A stretch of DNA of 58,066 bases from Anaerolineae bacterium (GTDB lineage Bacteria; Chloroflexota; Anaerolineae; Aggregatilineales; Phototrophicaceae), in contig JALHNT010000044.1 of the NCBI GenBank assembly GCA_022843385.1, positions 1 through 58,066 on the forward strand, given 5' to 3'. Of this stretch, positions 51,420 through 58,066 are shown piece by piece. The notes beneath the pieces were generated by a model, which made no database searches, was not told the DNA's origin, and saw only the letters and a program-made list of their open reading frames with translations. The position numbers and the translations under genes were made by a program. Every line of letters begins with the position of its first letter. The stretch's first letter is position 1.

Positions 51420-51478
51420 GGCGGATCGATATTGCCGAGTTTGAGGGAGCGGCGGTGGATATACGGGAGCGATCCGCC
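51420..51478. repeat. 9-bp inverted repeat between M20 genes
   Basis: GGCGGATCG (51420-51428) is the exact reverse complement of 51470-51478. It lies after the second M20 gene and could be part of its terminator, though no T-run follows. Confidence 0.45.
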
Positions 51479-51510
51479 CCACAAAATCCGTTCCGCCGGC
51501 GGCAATCAAA

Positions 51511-52875
51511 TCACTGAGCGAGCGCCTCGCAGAAGTGAATCGATGTGTGAATGCCTTTCTGGAACATCTCCAGCTTGAAGTGTTCGTTCGGCCCATGAGC
51601 GCCATCATTGTTGAGGCCAAATCCCATCAGGATCACCGGGATGCCCAGTTCTTTCTGGAAATCAACCACCACCGGGATGCTGCCTCCCTCGCGCATGAAG
51701 ACCGGGCGCTTGCCCCAGCCACGTTCGTAAGCCCGAATAGCCGCCTGCATGGCTGGCGCGTTCAGGTCAACCAACGCTGGGGGTGATCCACCCAGCAAGC
51801 GCACCTCACTGGTGACCGTCGACGGTGTGATCGAATGGATGAAGTCCGTGACCTGTCGCGCGATCACCTCAGGATTCTGGTTAGCGACCAGGCGGCAACT
51901 GATCTTGGCCCAGGCTTTGGCGGGCAGCACAGTCTTGAAGCCGGTATCAAAGTAGCCGCCAGCCAGTCCATTGATCTCCAGCGTCGGACGCGCGCCGGTG
52001 CGTTCGTGGATGGCATAACCGGGTTCGCCATACGGTTGTGGCGCGCCCGTGTTCTTGCGCCACTCGGCCTCGCTCATGCCCGTCTTGTGTAATTCAACCC
52101 GTTCCTGGTCAGAAAGGGGCAGGACATCATCGTAGAAGCCGGGTACGGCAATGCTTCCTTCGGGGTGATGAAGCTGTGCGATAATCTCGGTCAACGCCTG
52201 GGCTGGATTATGAACTGAGCCGCCATAACTCCCGCTGTGCAGATCAACCTGTGGGCCATGCACGATCAGTTCCATCGTCATCAGCCCGCGCAGGGCATAG
52301 ACAATCGCTGGCTGATCGGCTGTCGGCATCCCGCTGTCAGAGATCACGCAGACATCGGCCTTGAGTTGCTCGGTATTGGCTTTGACGAACGCGCCCAGAT
52401 TGGGGGAACCGATCTCTTCTTCGCCTTCGATCAGGAACTTGAGGTTGACCGGGGGACGTCCACCATTCGCCAGCATCGCCTCTGCTGCTTTGACATGGGC
52501 GAAGACCTGTCCCTTGTCATCGGAAGACCCACGCGCATAAACGAAGCCATCGCGCACGGTTGGGTCGAACGGCTCATTCAACCAGCCATCGCTCTTCACG
52601 GCGGGCTGCACATCGTAATGACCATAGATCAGCACAGTGGGCTTATCGCTGCCTGCACCCAGCCACTCCCCATACACAATCGGGTGGCGCGCCGTTGGGA
52701 TGACTTCGACCTGGTGCAGGCCAATCCGTCGCATATCGTCTGCCAACCAGTGAGCGACCTGCTGCACATCGCCTGCATGTTCTGGCGCGGTGCTGATGCT
52801 GGGGATACGCAGCAAAGCGAAGAACTGCTGCTGAATTGCTTCGATGTGAGCGTCTACAAAATCATGTGCAGTCAC
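51511..52875 (-). CDS. M20-family dipeptidase, tandem copy 2
   Basis: 454 residues from a GTG start that overlaps the stop of copy 3 by four bases (GTGA). The metal motifs repeat those of copy 1: IYGHYDVQP with His86 and Asp88, RGSSDDKGQ, EGEEEIGSP, VISDSG, and GAHGPNEHF near the C-terminus. It is clearly closer to copy 1 than to copy 3 by the exact match of these motifs. The substrate is unknown; small peptides are likely. Confidence 0.93.
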   Translation of the reverse strand: MTAHDFVDAHIEAIQQQFFALLRIPSISTAPEHAGDVQQVAHWLADDMRRIGLHQVEVIPTARHPIVYGEWLGAGSDKPTVLIYGHYDVQPAVKSDGWLNEPFDPTVRDGFVYARGSSDDKGQVFAHVKAAEAMLANGGRPPVNLKFLIEGEEEIGSPNLGAFVKANTEQLKADVCVISDSGMPTADQPAIVYALRGLMTMELIVHGPQVDLHSGSYGGSVHNPAQALTEIIAQLHHPEGSIAVPGFYDDVLPLSDQERVELHKTGMSEAEWRKNTGAPQPYGEPGYAIHERTGARPTLEINGLAGGYFDTGFKTVLPAKAWAKISCRLVANQNPEVIARQVTDFIHSITPSTVTSEVRLLGGSPPALVDLNAPAMQAAIRAYERGWGKRPVFMREGGSIPVVVDFQKELGIPVILMGFGLNNDGAHGPNEHFKLEMFQKGIHTSIHFCEALAQ

Positions 52876-54251
52876 GTCAATTTCCTTTTCAATTCATCAT
52901 AGTAGTACAGCATGATGTCGATGCCTTTGTACCACATATCCAGATAAACATGCTCATTCGGTCCATGCGCTGAACAGCCCTTGTAGCCAAAGGAAAGCAG
53001 CGCCATATAGGCTTCTGGCATCTCGCGCTTCAGATCGACGGTGATCGGAATACTCCCTCCAGCCCGGACGAAGATCGGACGCTTACCCCAGACGATCTCA
53101 TAGGCTGAAAGGGCGGCCTGTACCGCTGGGCTTTTGCGGTCAATCACAATCGGTTCGCCAATGTTCAGCAGGCGCAGTTCAGCTCGAACCGTCGGTGGCG
53201 TGATCGTCGCAATGTAATCGCGCACTTTCTGGTAGATCGGTTCAGAAAGCTGATTGGGAACCAGGCGGCAACTGATCTTTGCCAGCGCTCGACCGGGCAG
53301 CACGGTCTTGAATCCGTCTTCAGCGAACCCACCGCGTATGCCATTGATCTCCAATGTCGGGCGCGCCCCCATTCGCTCGTGCAGGTTGTAGTCTGGTTCG
53401 CCCCAGTGCTGCGGCGCACCTGCCACATCGTCCCATTCCCGTTCGATCCAGGGCAGAGCTTTCGCCAGCTCACGGCGCTCTTCTTCGTCCAGCGGCAGCA
53501 CCGAGTCGTAAAATCCAGGCACAGCCACACTGCCATCAGGGTTGTGGAGTTGGGTGATGATCTCGGCCAGCGCTTGAATGGGGTTATGAACCGTCCCGCC
53601 ATAATGCCCGCTGTGCAGGTCTTTCTTCGGCCCCCAGACCTCCAGTTCCATCGTTACCACACCGCGCAGCCCATAAGTCATGTCGGGTTGTTCCCGGTCA
53701 GCCATGCTCCCATCACAGATGATGATGACATCGGCTTGCAACCGTTCCTTGTGTGCGGCCACAAATGCTGTCATGCACTCCGATGCCGATTCCTCATCGC
53801 CCTCGAACAGCAGCTTGAGGTTGACTGGAGCACCACCTGTTGCCAGCAGCGTCTCAGCCGCCTTCAATTGGGCCATGACATTGCTTTTGCTATCGATGGC
53901 TCCCCGCGCGAAGATTTTCCCGTCGAGCTCAACTGGCTCAAAGGGCGGTGTCAGCCAACCATCTTCTATCTCAGCCGGTTGCACATCATAATGTCCATAG
54001 ACCAGCACCGTCGGCGCATCCGGACCTGCGCCTAGCCATTCGCCATAGACTACGGGATGCTGTTCGGTTGGGATCGCTTCTGCTGTCTGAAAGCCGCTGC
54101 GTTTGAGGTTGTCCACCAACCAGGCGGCGGCCCGTTCCACGTCGGACTGATGGGCGCTCAAGGTGCTGATGCTTGGGATGCGGAGCAGTTCTTTGAGTTC
54201 TTCCTTGAAGCGCAGCGCATTGTCATGAGCGTAGTGGAGGCGTTGTTGCAT
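52872..54251 (-). CDS. M20-family dipeptidase, tandem copy 3 (divergent)
   Basis: About 459 residues from ATG 54251, one base after the stop of the oxidoreductase gene; the frame runs on to 54467 but those 72 codons are out-of-frame reading of the upstream gene. Motifs: VYGHYDVQP with His87 and Asp89, RGAIDSKSN (in place of GSSDDKG), EGDEESASECM (in place of EGEEEIGSP), ICDGSM and SAHGPNEHV. The changes around the Glu pair and bridging Asp are shared with a separate M20 branch, so the substrate probably differs from copies 1 and 2. Confidence 0.92.
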   Translation of the reverse strand: MQQRLHYAHDNALRFKEELKELLRIPSISTLSAHQSDVERAAAWLVDNLKRSGFQTAEAIPTEQHPVVYGEWLGAGPDAPTVLVYGHYDVQPAEIEDGWLTPPFEPVELDGKIFARGAIDSKSNVMAQLKAAETLLATGGAPVNLKLLFEGDEESASECMTAFVAAHKERLQADVIIICDGSMADREQPDMTYGLRGVVTMELEVWGPKKDLHSGHYGGTVHNPIQALAEIITQLHNPDGSVAVPGFYDSVLPLDEEERRELAKALPWIEREWDDVAGAPQHWGEPDYNLHERMGARPTLEINGIRGGFAEDGFKTVLPGRALAKISCRLVPNQLSEPIYQKVRDYIATITPPTVRAELRLLNIGEPIVIDRKSPAVQAALSAYEIVWGKRPIFVRAGGSIPITVDLKREMPEAYMALLSFGYKGCSAHGPNEHVYLDMWYKGIDIMLYYYDELKRKLT

Positions 54252-54252
54252 A

Positions 54253-55278
54253 TCATGCTCCCTGAAAGGCTTTGGCAGCCGCTTGCCAGATGATGGCTTT
54301 GTCCGAATCGTGTGGCTCGAACGGGAAATAATACCCGACGCGATCCAGCAAACCGGCGTAGCGTTCCTGAACCCGATAAGGTAGTTCATCGTGCGGGGCA
54401 ACCACAGCGAATTGCTCCAGCATCTCATCGCTGATTTCCTGCCACATCTCGGTCCAACGATTCTCACGAATGAGGCGGTTCAGTCGTTCGACCAGATCGC
54501 CCCAGCCATGCAGATTCAGGACGGCCTGGTAGCTGGGTGTGCTGGCGTAGAAGGCAATCTGCGATTTGGTCATGATGGCGTTGTTGGTGATTTCCTGCTG
54601 ATCGCGTCCAGTGACGACGAAGATCATGCAGGTGAGTTTGATATCCTCGCGTTTCCGTCCAGCCTTATCCGCGCCGGCCTGAATGCTGGGGATAATGACT
54701 TCCTTCAGATACCGGGTCGTGTGAAAGGGGTGGACGTGAAACCCCTGACACAATTCACCCGCCAGCTTACACAGCCCCTCGTTCACGCCGGCTATGTAGA
54801 TGGGGATGTTGGCATAGGGCATCGGATCAGGTGAGAAGAAGGGCGTCATCAGGGTGAAGCGGTAGTGTTCACCGATGTAGCGCAGTGGTGTCCCATTTTG
54901 CCACGTATCCCAGATGGCGCGCAGCGATTGGATGTATTCACGGAGCTGCGGCACTGGCACTCCCCAGGTACTGCTGAACCGCTTGGTGACATGCGCTTTG
55001 ATTTGTGTCCCTAGACCGAGGATGAACCGACCTTGCGACTGCTCGGCCAGATCCCAGGCTGTATTGGCGATCACCATCGGGCTGCGGGCAAAAGCCACGG
55101 CTATTCCGGTGCCAATGTTGATCGTAGAAGTTGCGCCGGCGGCGTGAGTCAATGGCAGGAACGGGTTGTGCGATGTTTCGGCGGTCCACAGGCCGTTGAA
55201 GCCAAGCGCTTCGACCTGCCGCGCAACATCAGCCGCACTGTTCAGAGTCTTGGGGAAAATCGTGACATCAAATTGCAT
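54253..55278 (-). CDS. F420-dependent LLM-class oxidoreductase
   Basis: 341 residues with a luciferase-like TIM barrel: EALGFNGLWTAETSHNPFL, INIGTGIAVAFARSP, QGRFILGLGTQIKAHVTKRF and YANIPIYIAGVNE. These features match the F420-linked branch (TIGR03617-like) found in actinobacteria and Chloroflexota. The reaction is a hydride transfer to or from an unknown small molecule. It is the first gene of a probable operon with the M20 peptidases, starting one base before copy 3. Confidence 0.88.
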   Translation of the reverse strand: MQFDVTIFPKTLNSAADVARQVEALGFNGLWTAETSHNPFLPLTHAAGATSTINIGTGIAVAFARSPMVIANTAWDLAEQSQGRFILGLGTQIKAHVTKRFSSTWGVPVPQLREYIQSLRAIWDTWQNGTPLRYIGEHYRFTLMTPFFSPDPMPYANIPIYIAGVNEGLCKLAGELCQGFHVHPFHTTRYLKEVIIPSIQAGADKAGRKREDIKLTCMIFVVTGRDQQEITNNAIMTKSQIAFYASTPSYQAVLNLHGWGDLVERLNRLIRENRWTEMWQEISDEMLEQFAVVAPHDELPYRVQERYAGLLDRVGYYFPFEPHDSDKAIIWQAAAKAFQGA

Positions 55279-55355
55279 GATTGCGTCCCAGATGCAAGGC
55301 TCACATGGGTCAATACTAAAGCCTCTCTCATGAATTCGCTAGGCTAATGGCATGA

Positions 55356-55364
55356 TGCTATAAT
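55356..55364 (+). promoter_or_regulatory. Extended -10 promoter of the phosphatase gene
   Basis: TGCTATAAT (TGn plus a perfect TATAAT) lies 34 bases before the ATG at 55399. The -35 region is weak, as often with extended -10 promoters. Confidence 0.6.
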
Positions 55365-55398
55365 CCCGCCTATTGGCGATTAACCTAGAGAGCGAATA

Positions 55399-56667
55399 AT
55401 GCCTGCCCCAGTTCTTTCGACCAAATTGACGATGGAACATCTGACAACCCTGTATCAGATTACCATGACGATGAATTCCAGCCTTGAGTTCAACGAAGCG
55501 CTGGCAAATGTGATTGACGCGATGATGCAGGCGACCAAAGCCGAGCGCGGCGTCCTGATGGGTTATGATGAGGAAACGGGGCAACTTCGTCTTCTGGGTG
55601 CGCATGGTATCACTGGCGAGAAACTGGCGCAGGAAGAAGCCTACAGCACCACCATCGTGAATCAGGTAGTCGCAACCCGTCAGGCCTTATTGACCAACAA
55701 TGCCATGTTTGATACGCGCATCACCCCCGGTCAAAGCATCATCATGCGCGGCCTGCGCGCGATCCTGTGCGCTCCCATGCTCAGTCAGGATCGACTGGTC
55801 GGCGTCGTCTATGTCGATACCTCGATGCGGACGGGAGCGTTTACGGAAGCTGATCGCGACTTGTTGAGCGCTATTGCCAATCAAGCGGGTATCACGCTGG
55901 AGAACGCCCGTCTATATATGGTAGCAGTCGAGAAGGGGCGTCTGGAGCATGAGCTAAATCTGGCGCGGCAAATTCAGCAGGGATTGTTGCCTCGCCGTAA
56001 GCCAGAAGTTTCTGGGTACGAGGTGGAAGCGCTGTGGCAATCTGCCCGTGAAATGGCCGGTGACTTCTACGACTACTTCTCCTTGACGCCCGACTCGTTT
56101 GGCGTCGTAATCGCTGATGTTTCGGATAAAGGCGCTCCCTCAGCACTATTCATGGCAGTAGCCCGCACTATGATCCGCAGCTATGCTTTTGCCGGGGCCT
56201 CCCCGCGTGACACCATTGGACATACCAATGATCTGATCCTTGATGATGCCGAAAGCGGCATGTTCGTTACGGTGTATCACAGTGTGTTTCAGCGGGATGG
56301 TCAGAGCATCCATATCAACGCGGGTCATAACCCGGCACTGATCTGCCGCGCGGCAACTGGCGAGACTCATCTGATGCCACGTGGCGGTCGAGCAGTGGGT
56401 TGGTTCCCCGATAATCCCTTGCATGAGACACAGCTTCAACTTCAGCCAGGCGACGTCATGGTCTATTACACCGATGGCCTCACGGACGCCGAGAATCCGC
56501 AAGGTGAGAATTTTGGCGAGGCGCGTCTGGCGGCCGCTGTGCGGGAAGGGCTGGGAGGATCGGCAGCAGATATCTTGAATCACATCGTTGTGGCAGTTGA
56601 ACACTTTGCCAATGGGGTTGTGCCGTTCGATGATTTGACACTGGTGATTGTTCGCTATACCGGATAG
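55399..56667 (+). CDS. GAF-domain SpoIIE/RsbU-type serine phosphatase
   Basis: 422 residues. A GAF sensor domain spans about 15-172, ending in AIANQAGITLENARLYM. A linker helix (175-200, LEHELNLARQIQQGLLPRRK) leads into a PP2C-like phosphatase (about 205-420) with metal-binding GDFYD at 221-225, IADVSDKG at 238-245 and a C-terminal DDLTLVIVRY. Such proteins dephosphorylate anti-sigma-antagonist proteins and so activate alternative sigma factors in response to signals. No partner switch genes are next to it. It is transcribed from its own extended -10 promoter. Confidence 0.92.
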   Translation: MPAPVLSTKLTMEHLTTLYQITMTMNSSLEFNEALANVIDAMMQATKAERGVLMGYDEETGQLRLLGAHGITGEKLAQEEAYSTTIVNQVVATRQALLTNNAMFDTRITPGQSIIMRGLRAILCAPMLSQDRLVGVVYVDTSMRTGAFTEADRDLLSAIANQAGITLENARLYMVAVEKGRLEHELNLARQIQQGLLPRRKPEVSGYEVEALWQSAREMAGDFYDYFSLTPDSFGVVIADVSDKGAPSALFMAVARTMIRSYAFAGASPRDTIGHTNDLILDDAESGMFVTVYHSVFQRDGQSIHINAGHNPALICRAATGETHLMPRGGRAVGWFPDNPLHETQLQLQPGDVMVYYTDGLTDAENPQGENFGEARLAAAVREGLGGSAADILNHIVVAVEHFANGVVPFDDLTLVIVRYTG

Positions 56668-56693
56668 CTGACAAGTAGAGGGGGATAGGACGG

Positions 56694-57836
56694 ATGAATT
56701 TCATTCCTGTGCCGGGGCAAATCACCCGTTGGGTACTGGTCGCTGTTGTCGCAGTGATTTTGTTGCTGGCGATCTGGGAAGTCCATGCCACGTTGCTGCT
56801 GGTGCTGGCCTCCATTATCCTGGTCGTCTTGTTCACCATGCCGATACGCTTTCTGATGAAATACGGTGTGCGTCGGACCCCTGCGACGTTTGGCTCACTC
56901 TTTGGCATTGTTGGTGTGGTCATTCTGCTGGTCATGTTGGTGCTGCCCTCACTGCTGGAACAGTTCGCTACGCTGGCGAATGAAGTGCAGGATGGTGTAG
57001 CACAGTTGACGACACAATGGGAACAATTCAAGGTAGATCAGGAGTTGCGGCAAGCCAATCAGTTATTGGCGACGACCCAGGATCTGATTATCAACATCAC
57101 AGGTCAGAACAACCTCGATGTCATTATCGACGATCTTACTCGTTCTATTGGTCGTGCAGCCGGGCAGTTGGGTGGATCAGTGGTTCCGGTTGTCAGTGGT
57201 GTCGCGAGCACGTTGTTAAGTTTGATTGTTGTTATCTTTCTCAGTCTCTACTTCCTCTCCGAACCTCGCAAGTACGAGGATGGGGCGATCAAACTTTTTC
57301 CCATCTGGTATCGGGATCGCGTTCGTTTCATTATTGATCGGATCGATTTCACCTTGCGGCTCTGGTTGCAGGGACAGATTTTGCTGATGACGATTGTCGG
57401 AGTACTGACTTGGTTTTTCCTGGCGGTTCTGGGGGTCGAGCAGGCGCTTGCCCTTGGGGTTTTGGCTGGCCTTTTTTCATTCGTCCCGAATTTTGGGCCA
57501 ATTGCGGCTCTGGTGCCGTCATTGGCAGTGGGATTTGTGCAGACACCAGAGAGCATCGGTTGGATCGTGCTGATTATCTATGGCACATCCTTCCTCCAAA
57601 GCCAGGTGATTGCCCCCATCATCTTCAAGGAGAGCATCAGTCTCCCGCCAGTTCTCGTCTTGATCGGTCAGATCTTTGCCGCCGTATTTTTTGGCTTTCT
57701 GGGCATCATGCTGGCAGTGCCTATTATCGCCATACTCATGATTTTGGTACAGGAAGTGTACATCAAGGATATTCTGGGCGATAAACCTCATTCGGGGGCG
57801 GTTGCTGAAGCTGAACCCGCGCTTGAAAAAGCGTGA
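56694..57836 (+). CDS. AI-2E-family transporter
   Basis: 380 residues with about eight membrane spans. The first two (about 10-28, 30-50) are followed by a helical extramembrane stretch (about 95-155), then spans including LGVLAGLFSFVPNFGPIAAL and PIIFKESISLPPVLVLIGQI, both diagnostic for this family, which includes putative exporters of autoinducer-2 and Na/H antiporter-like proteins. The C-terminus is a short acidic tail. It begins 27 bases after the phosphatase gene. The substrate is unknown. Confidence 0.92.
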   Translation: MNFIPVPGQITRWVLVAVVAVILLLAIWEVHATLLLVLASIILVVLFTMPIRFLMKYGVRRTPATFGSLFGIVGVVILLVMLVLPSLLEQFATLANEVQDGVAQLTTQWEQFKVDQELRQANQLLATTQDLIINITGQNNLDVIIDDLTRSIGRAAGQLGGSVVPVVSGVASTLLSLIVVIFLSLYFLSEPRKYEDGAIKLFPIWYRDRVRFIIDRIDFTLRLWLQGQILLMTIVGVLTWFFLAVLGVEQALALGVLAGLFSFVPNFGPIAALVPSLAVGFVQTPESIGWIVLIIYGTSFLQSQVIAPIIFKESISLPPVLVLIGQIFAAVFFGFLGIMLAVPIIAILMILVQEVYIKDILGDKPHSGAVAEAEPALEKA

Positions 57837-57889
57837 AATGGCTTATCCCAAATATCCCAACCCACTTTAAGTTCCTGTGAAAATCGGTG

Positions 57890-57918
57890 TTGACACGTAT
57901 GTAGACGGTTGGTATTCT
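57890..57918 (+). promoter_or_regulatory. Strong sigma-70-type promoter near the right edge
   Basis: TTGACA (57890-57895) and TATTCT (57913-57918) are spaced by 17 bases. The expected transcript begins near 57925 and contains a CGCGC/GCGCG hairpin (about 57929-57945) followed by GGAGG. Confidence 0.65.
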
Positions 57919-57974
57919 TATCCCACTTCGCGCACAAACAGCGCGGAGGTGCAACTTAACAACAAGATAGTGAG

Positions 57975-58066
57975 ATGGAAGCGATGGCGGGTCGAGCCAT
58001 CGAAAAAAGAAGAAGACCAAGCCAAGGAAAAAGCAGCAGAGGAAACTCTGTCAACTTTGAGGAAGA
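57975..58066 (+). CDS. Possible start of a gene running off the right edge
   Basis: From ATG 57975 (or 57984) the frame stays open to the end and encodes a basic start, MEAMAGRAIEKRRRPSQGKS. An alternative frame from GTG 57970 is also open and reads RWKRWRVEPSKKEEDQ. The strong promoter upstream supports a real gene here, but neither frame has an ideal ribosome binding site; GGAGG (57945-57949) is too far upstream. The product cannot be named. Confidence 0.3.
   Translation, partial: MEAMAGRAIEKRRRPSQGKSSRGNSVNFEE

Noticed and set aside
54252..54467. N-terminal extension of M20 copy 3
   Set aside because: It overlaps the oxidoreductase gene and lacks M20 features; ATG 54251 matches the other copies exactly.

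Overview
The window looks like a chromosomal segment of a Chloroflexota bacterium, probably near Anaerolineae. This is inferred from the gene mix, not from a marker gene: an F420-type LLM oxidoreductase, a BMP-type nucleoside ABC operon, a PucR regulator, an FeS photolyase, Uma2 and DUF433/DUF5615 genes, many secreted beta-propeller proteins, a pgpH-ybeY-dgkA block, and no outer-membrane or LPS genes. The DNA is moderately GC-rich by eye, with a few AT-richer islands. I found no rRNA, tRNA, CRISPR array or replication origin.

Layout. 1-904: worn-down DNA with the tail of an ISKra4-like transposase and an AraC-regulator remnant. 905-6969: membrane protein, GNAT acetyltransferase, ExoD-like protein, a two-domain FtsX permease without its ATPase, and a zinc alcohol dehydrogenase. 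6964-13601 (minus): photolyase coupled to a BMP-family ABC operon (two permeases and a double ATPase). 13676-18355 (plus): a LacI regulator behind a strong promoter with two tandem operator-like boxes, then a carbohydrate ABC importer (binding protein and two permeases). 18387-26395: Uma2 nuclease-like gene behind a 97-nt inverted-repeat element, a TPR protein, chorismate mutase-DAHP synthase, two beta-propeller proteins, a YgjP metallopeptidase and a PadR pair. 26396-30407: repeat-rich spacer, secreted alpha/beta hydrolase and PucR. 30501-33202: three related membrane proteins and lipoyl synthase. 33243-41382: five related ABC-2-like membrane proteins in two operons, with a propeller protein, a response regulator and a TPR protein between them. 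41451-48487: lectin-fold protein, mtaB, yqeY, pgpH, ybeY, dgkA and a glycosidase-like protein. 48494-55278 (minus): TVP38 protein, DUF433/DUF5615 pair, three tandem M20 peptidases and an LLM oxidoreductase. 55356-58066: SpoIIE-type phosphatase, AI-2E-family exporter and a promoter leading off the right edge.

The standout is the MalG-like sugar permease at 17177-18355. Its first extracytoplasmic loop carries an inserted cytochrome c-like domain with a CASCH heme-attachment motif, so a sugar importer subunit appears to carry covalent heme. The neighbouring BMP-family permease also has an extra domain, of about 290 residues, in its TM1-TM2 loop, and no BMP binding lipoprotein is visible. Other points of interest are the five-paralog ABC-2-like family, the LacI and PadR operator candidates, a start codon buried in a 12-bp inverted repeat, and a short leader ORF before the sugar-binding protein.
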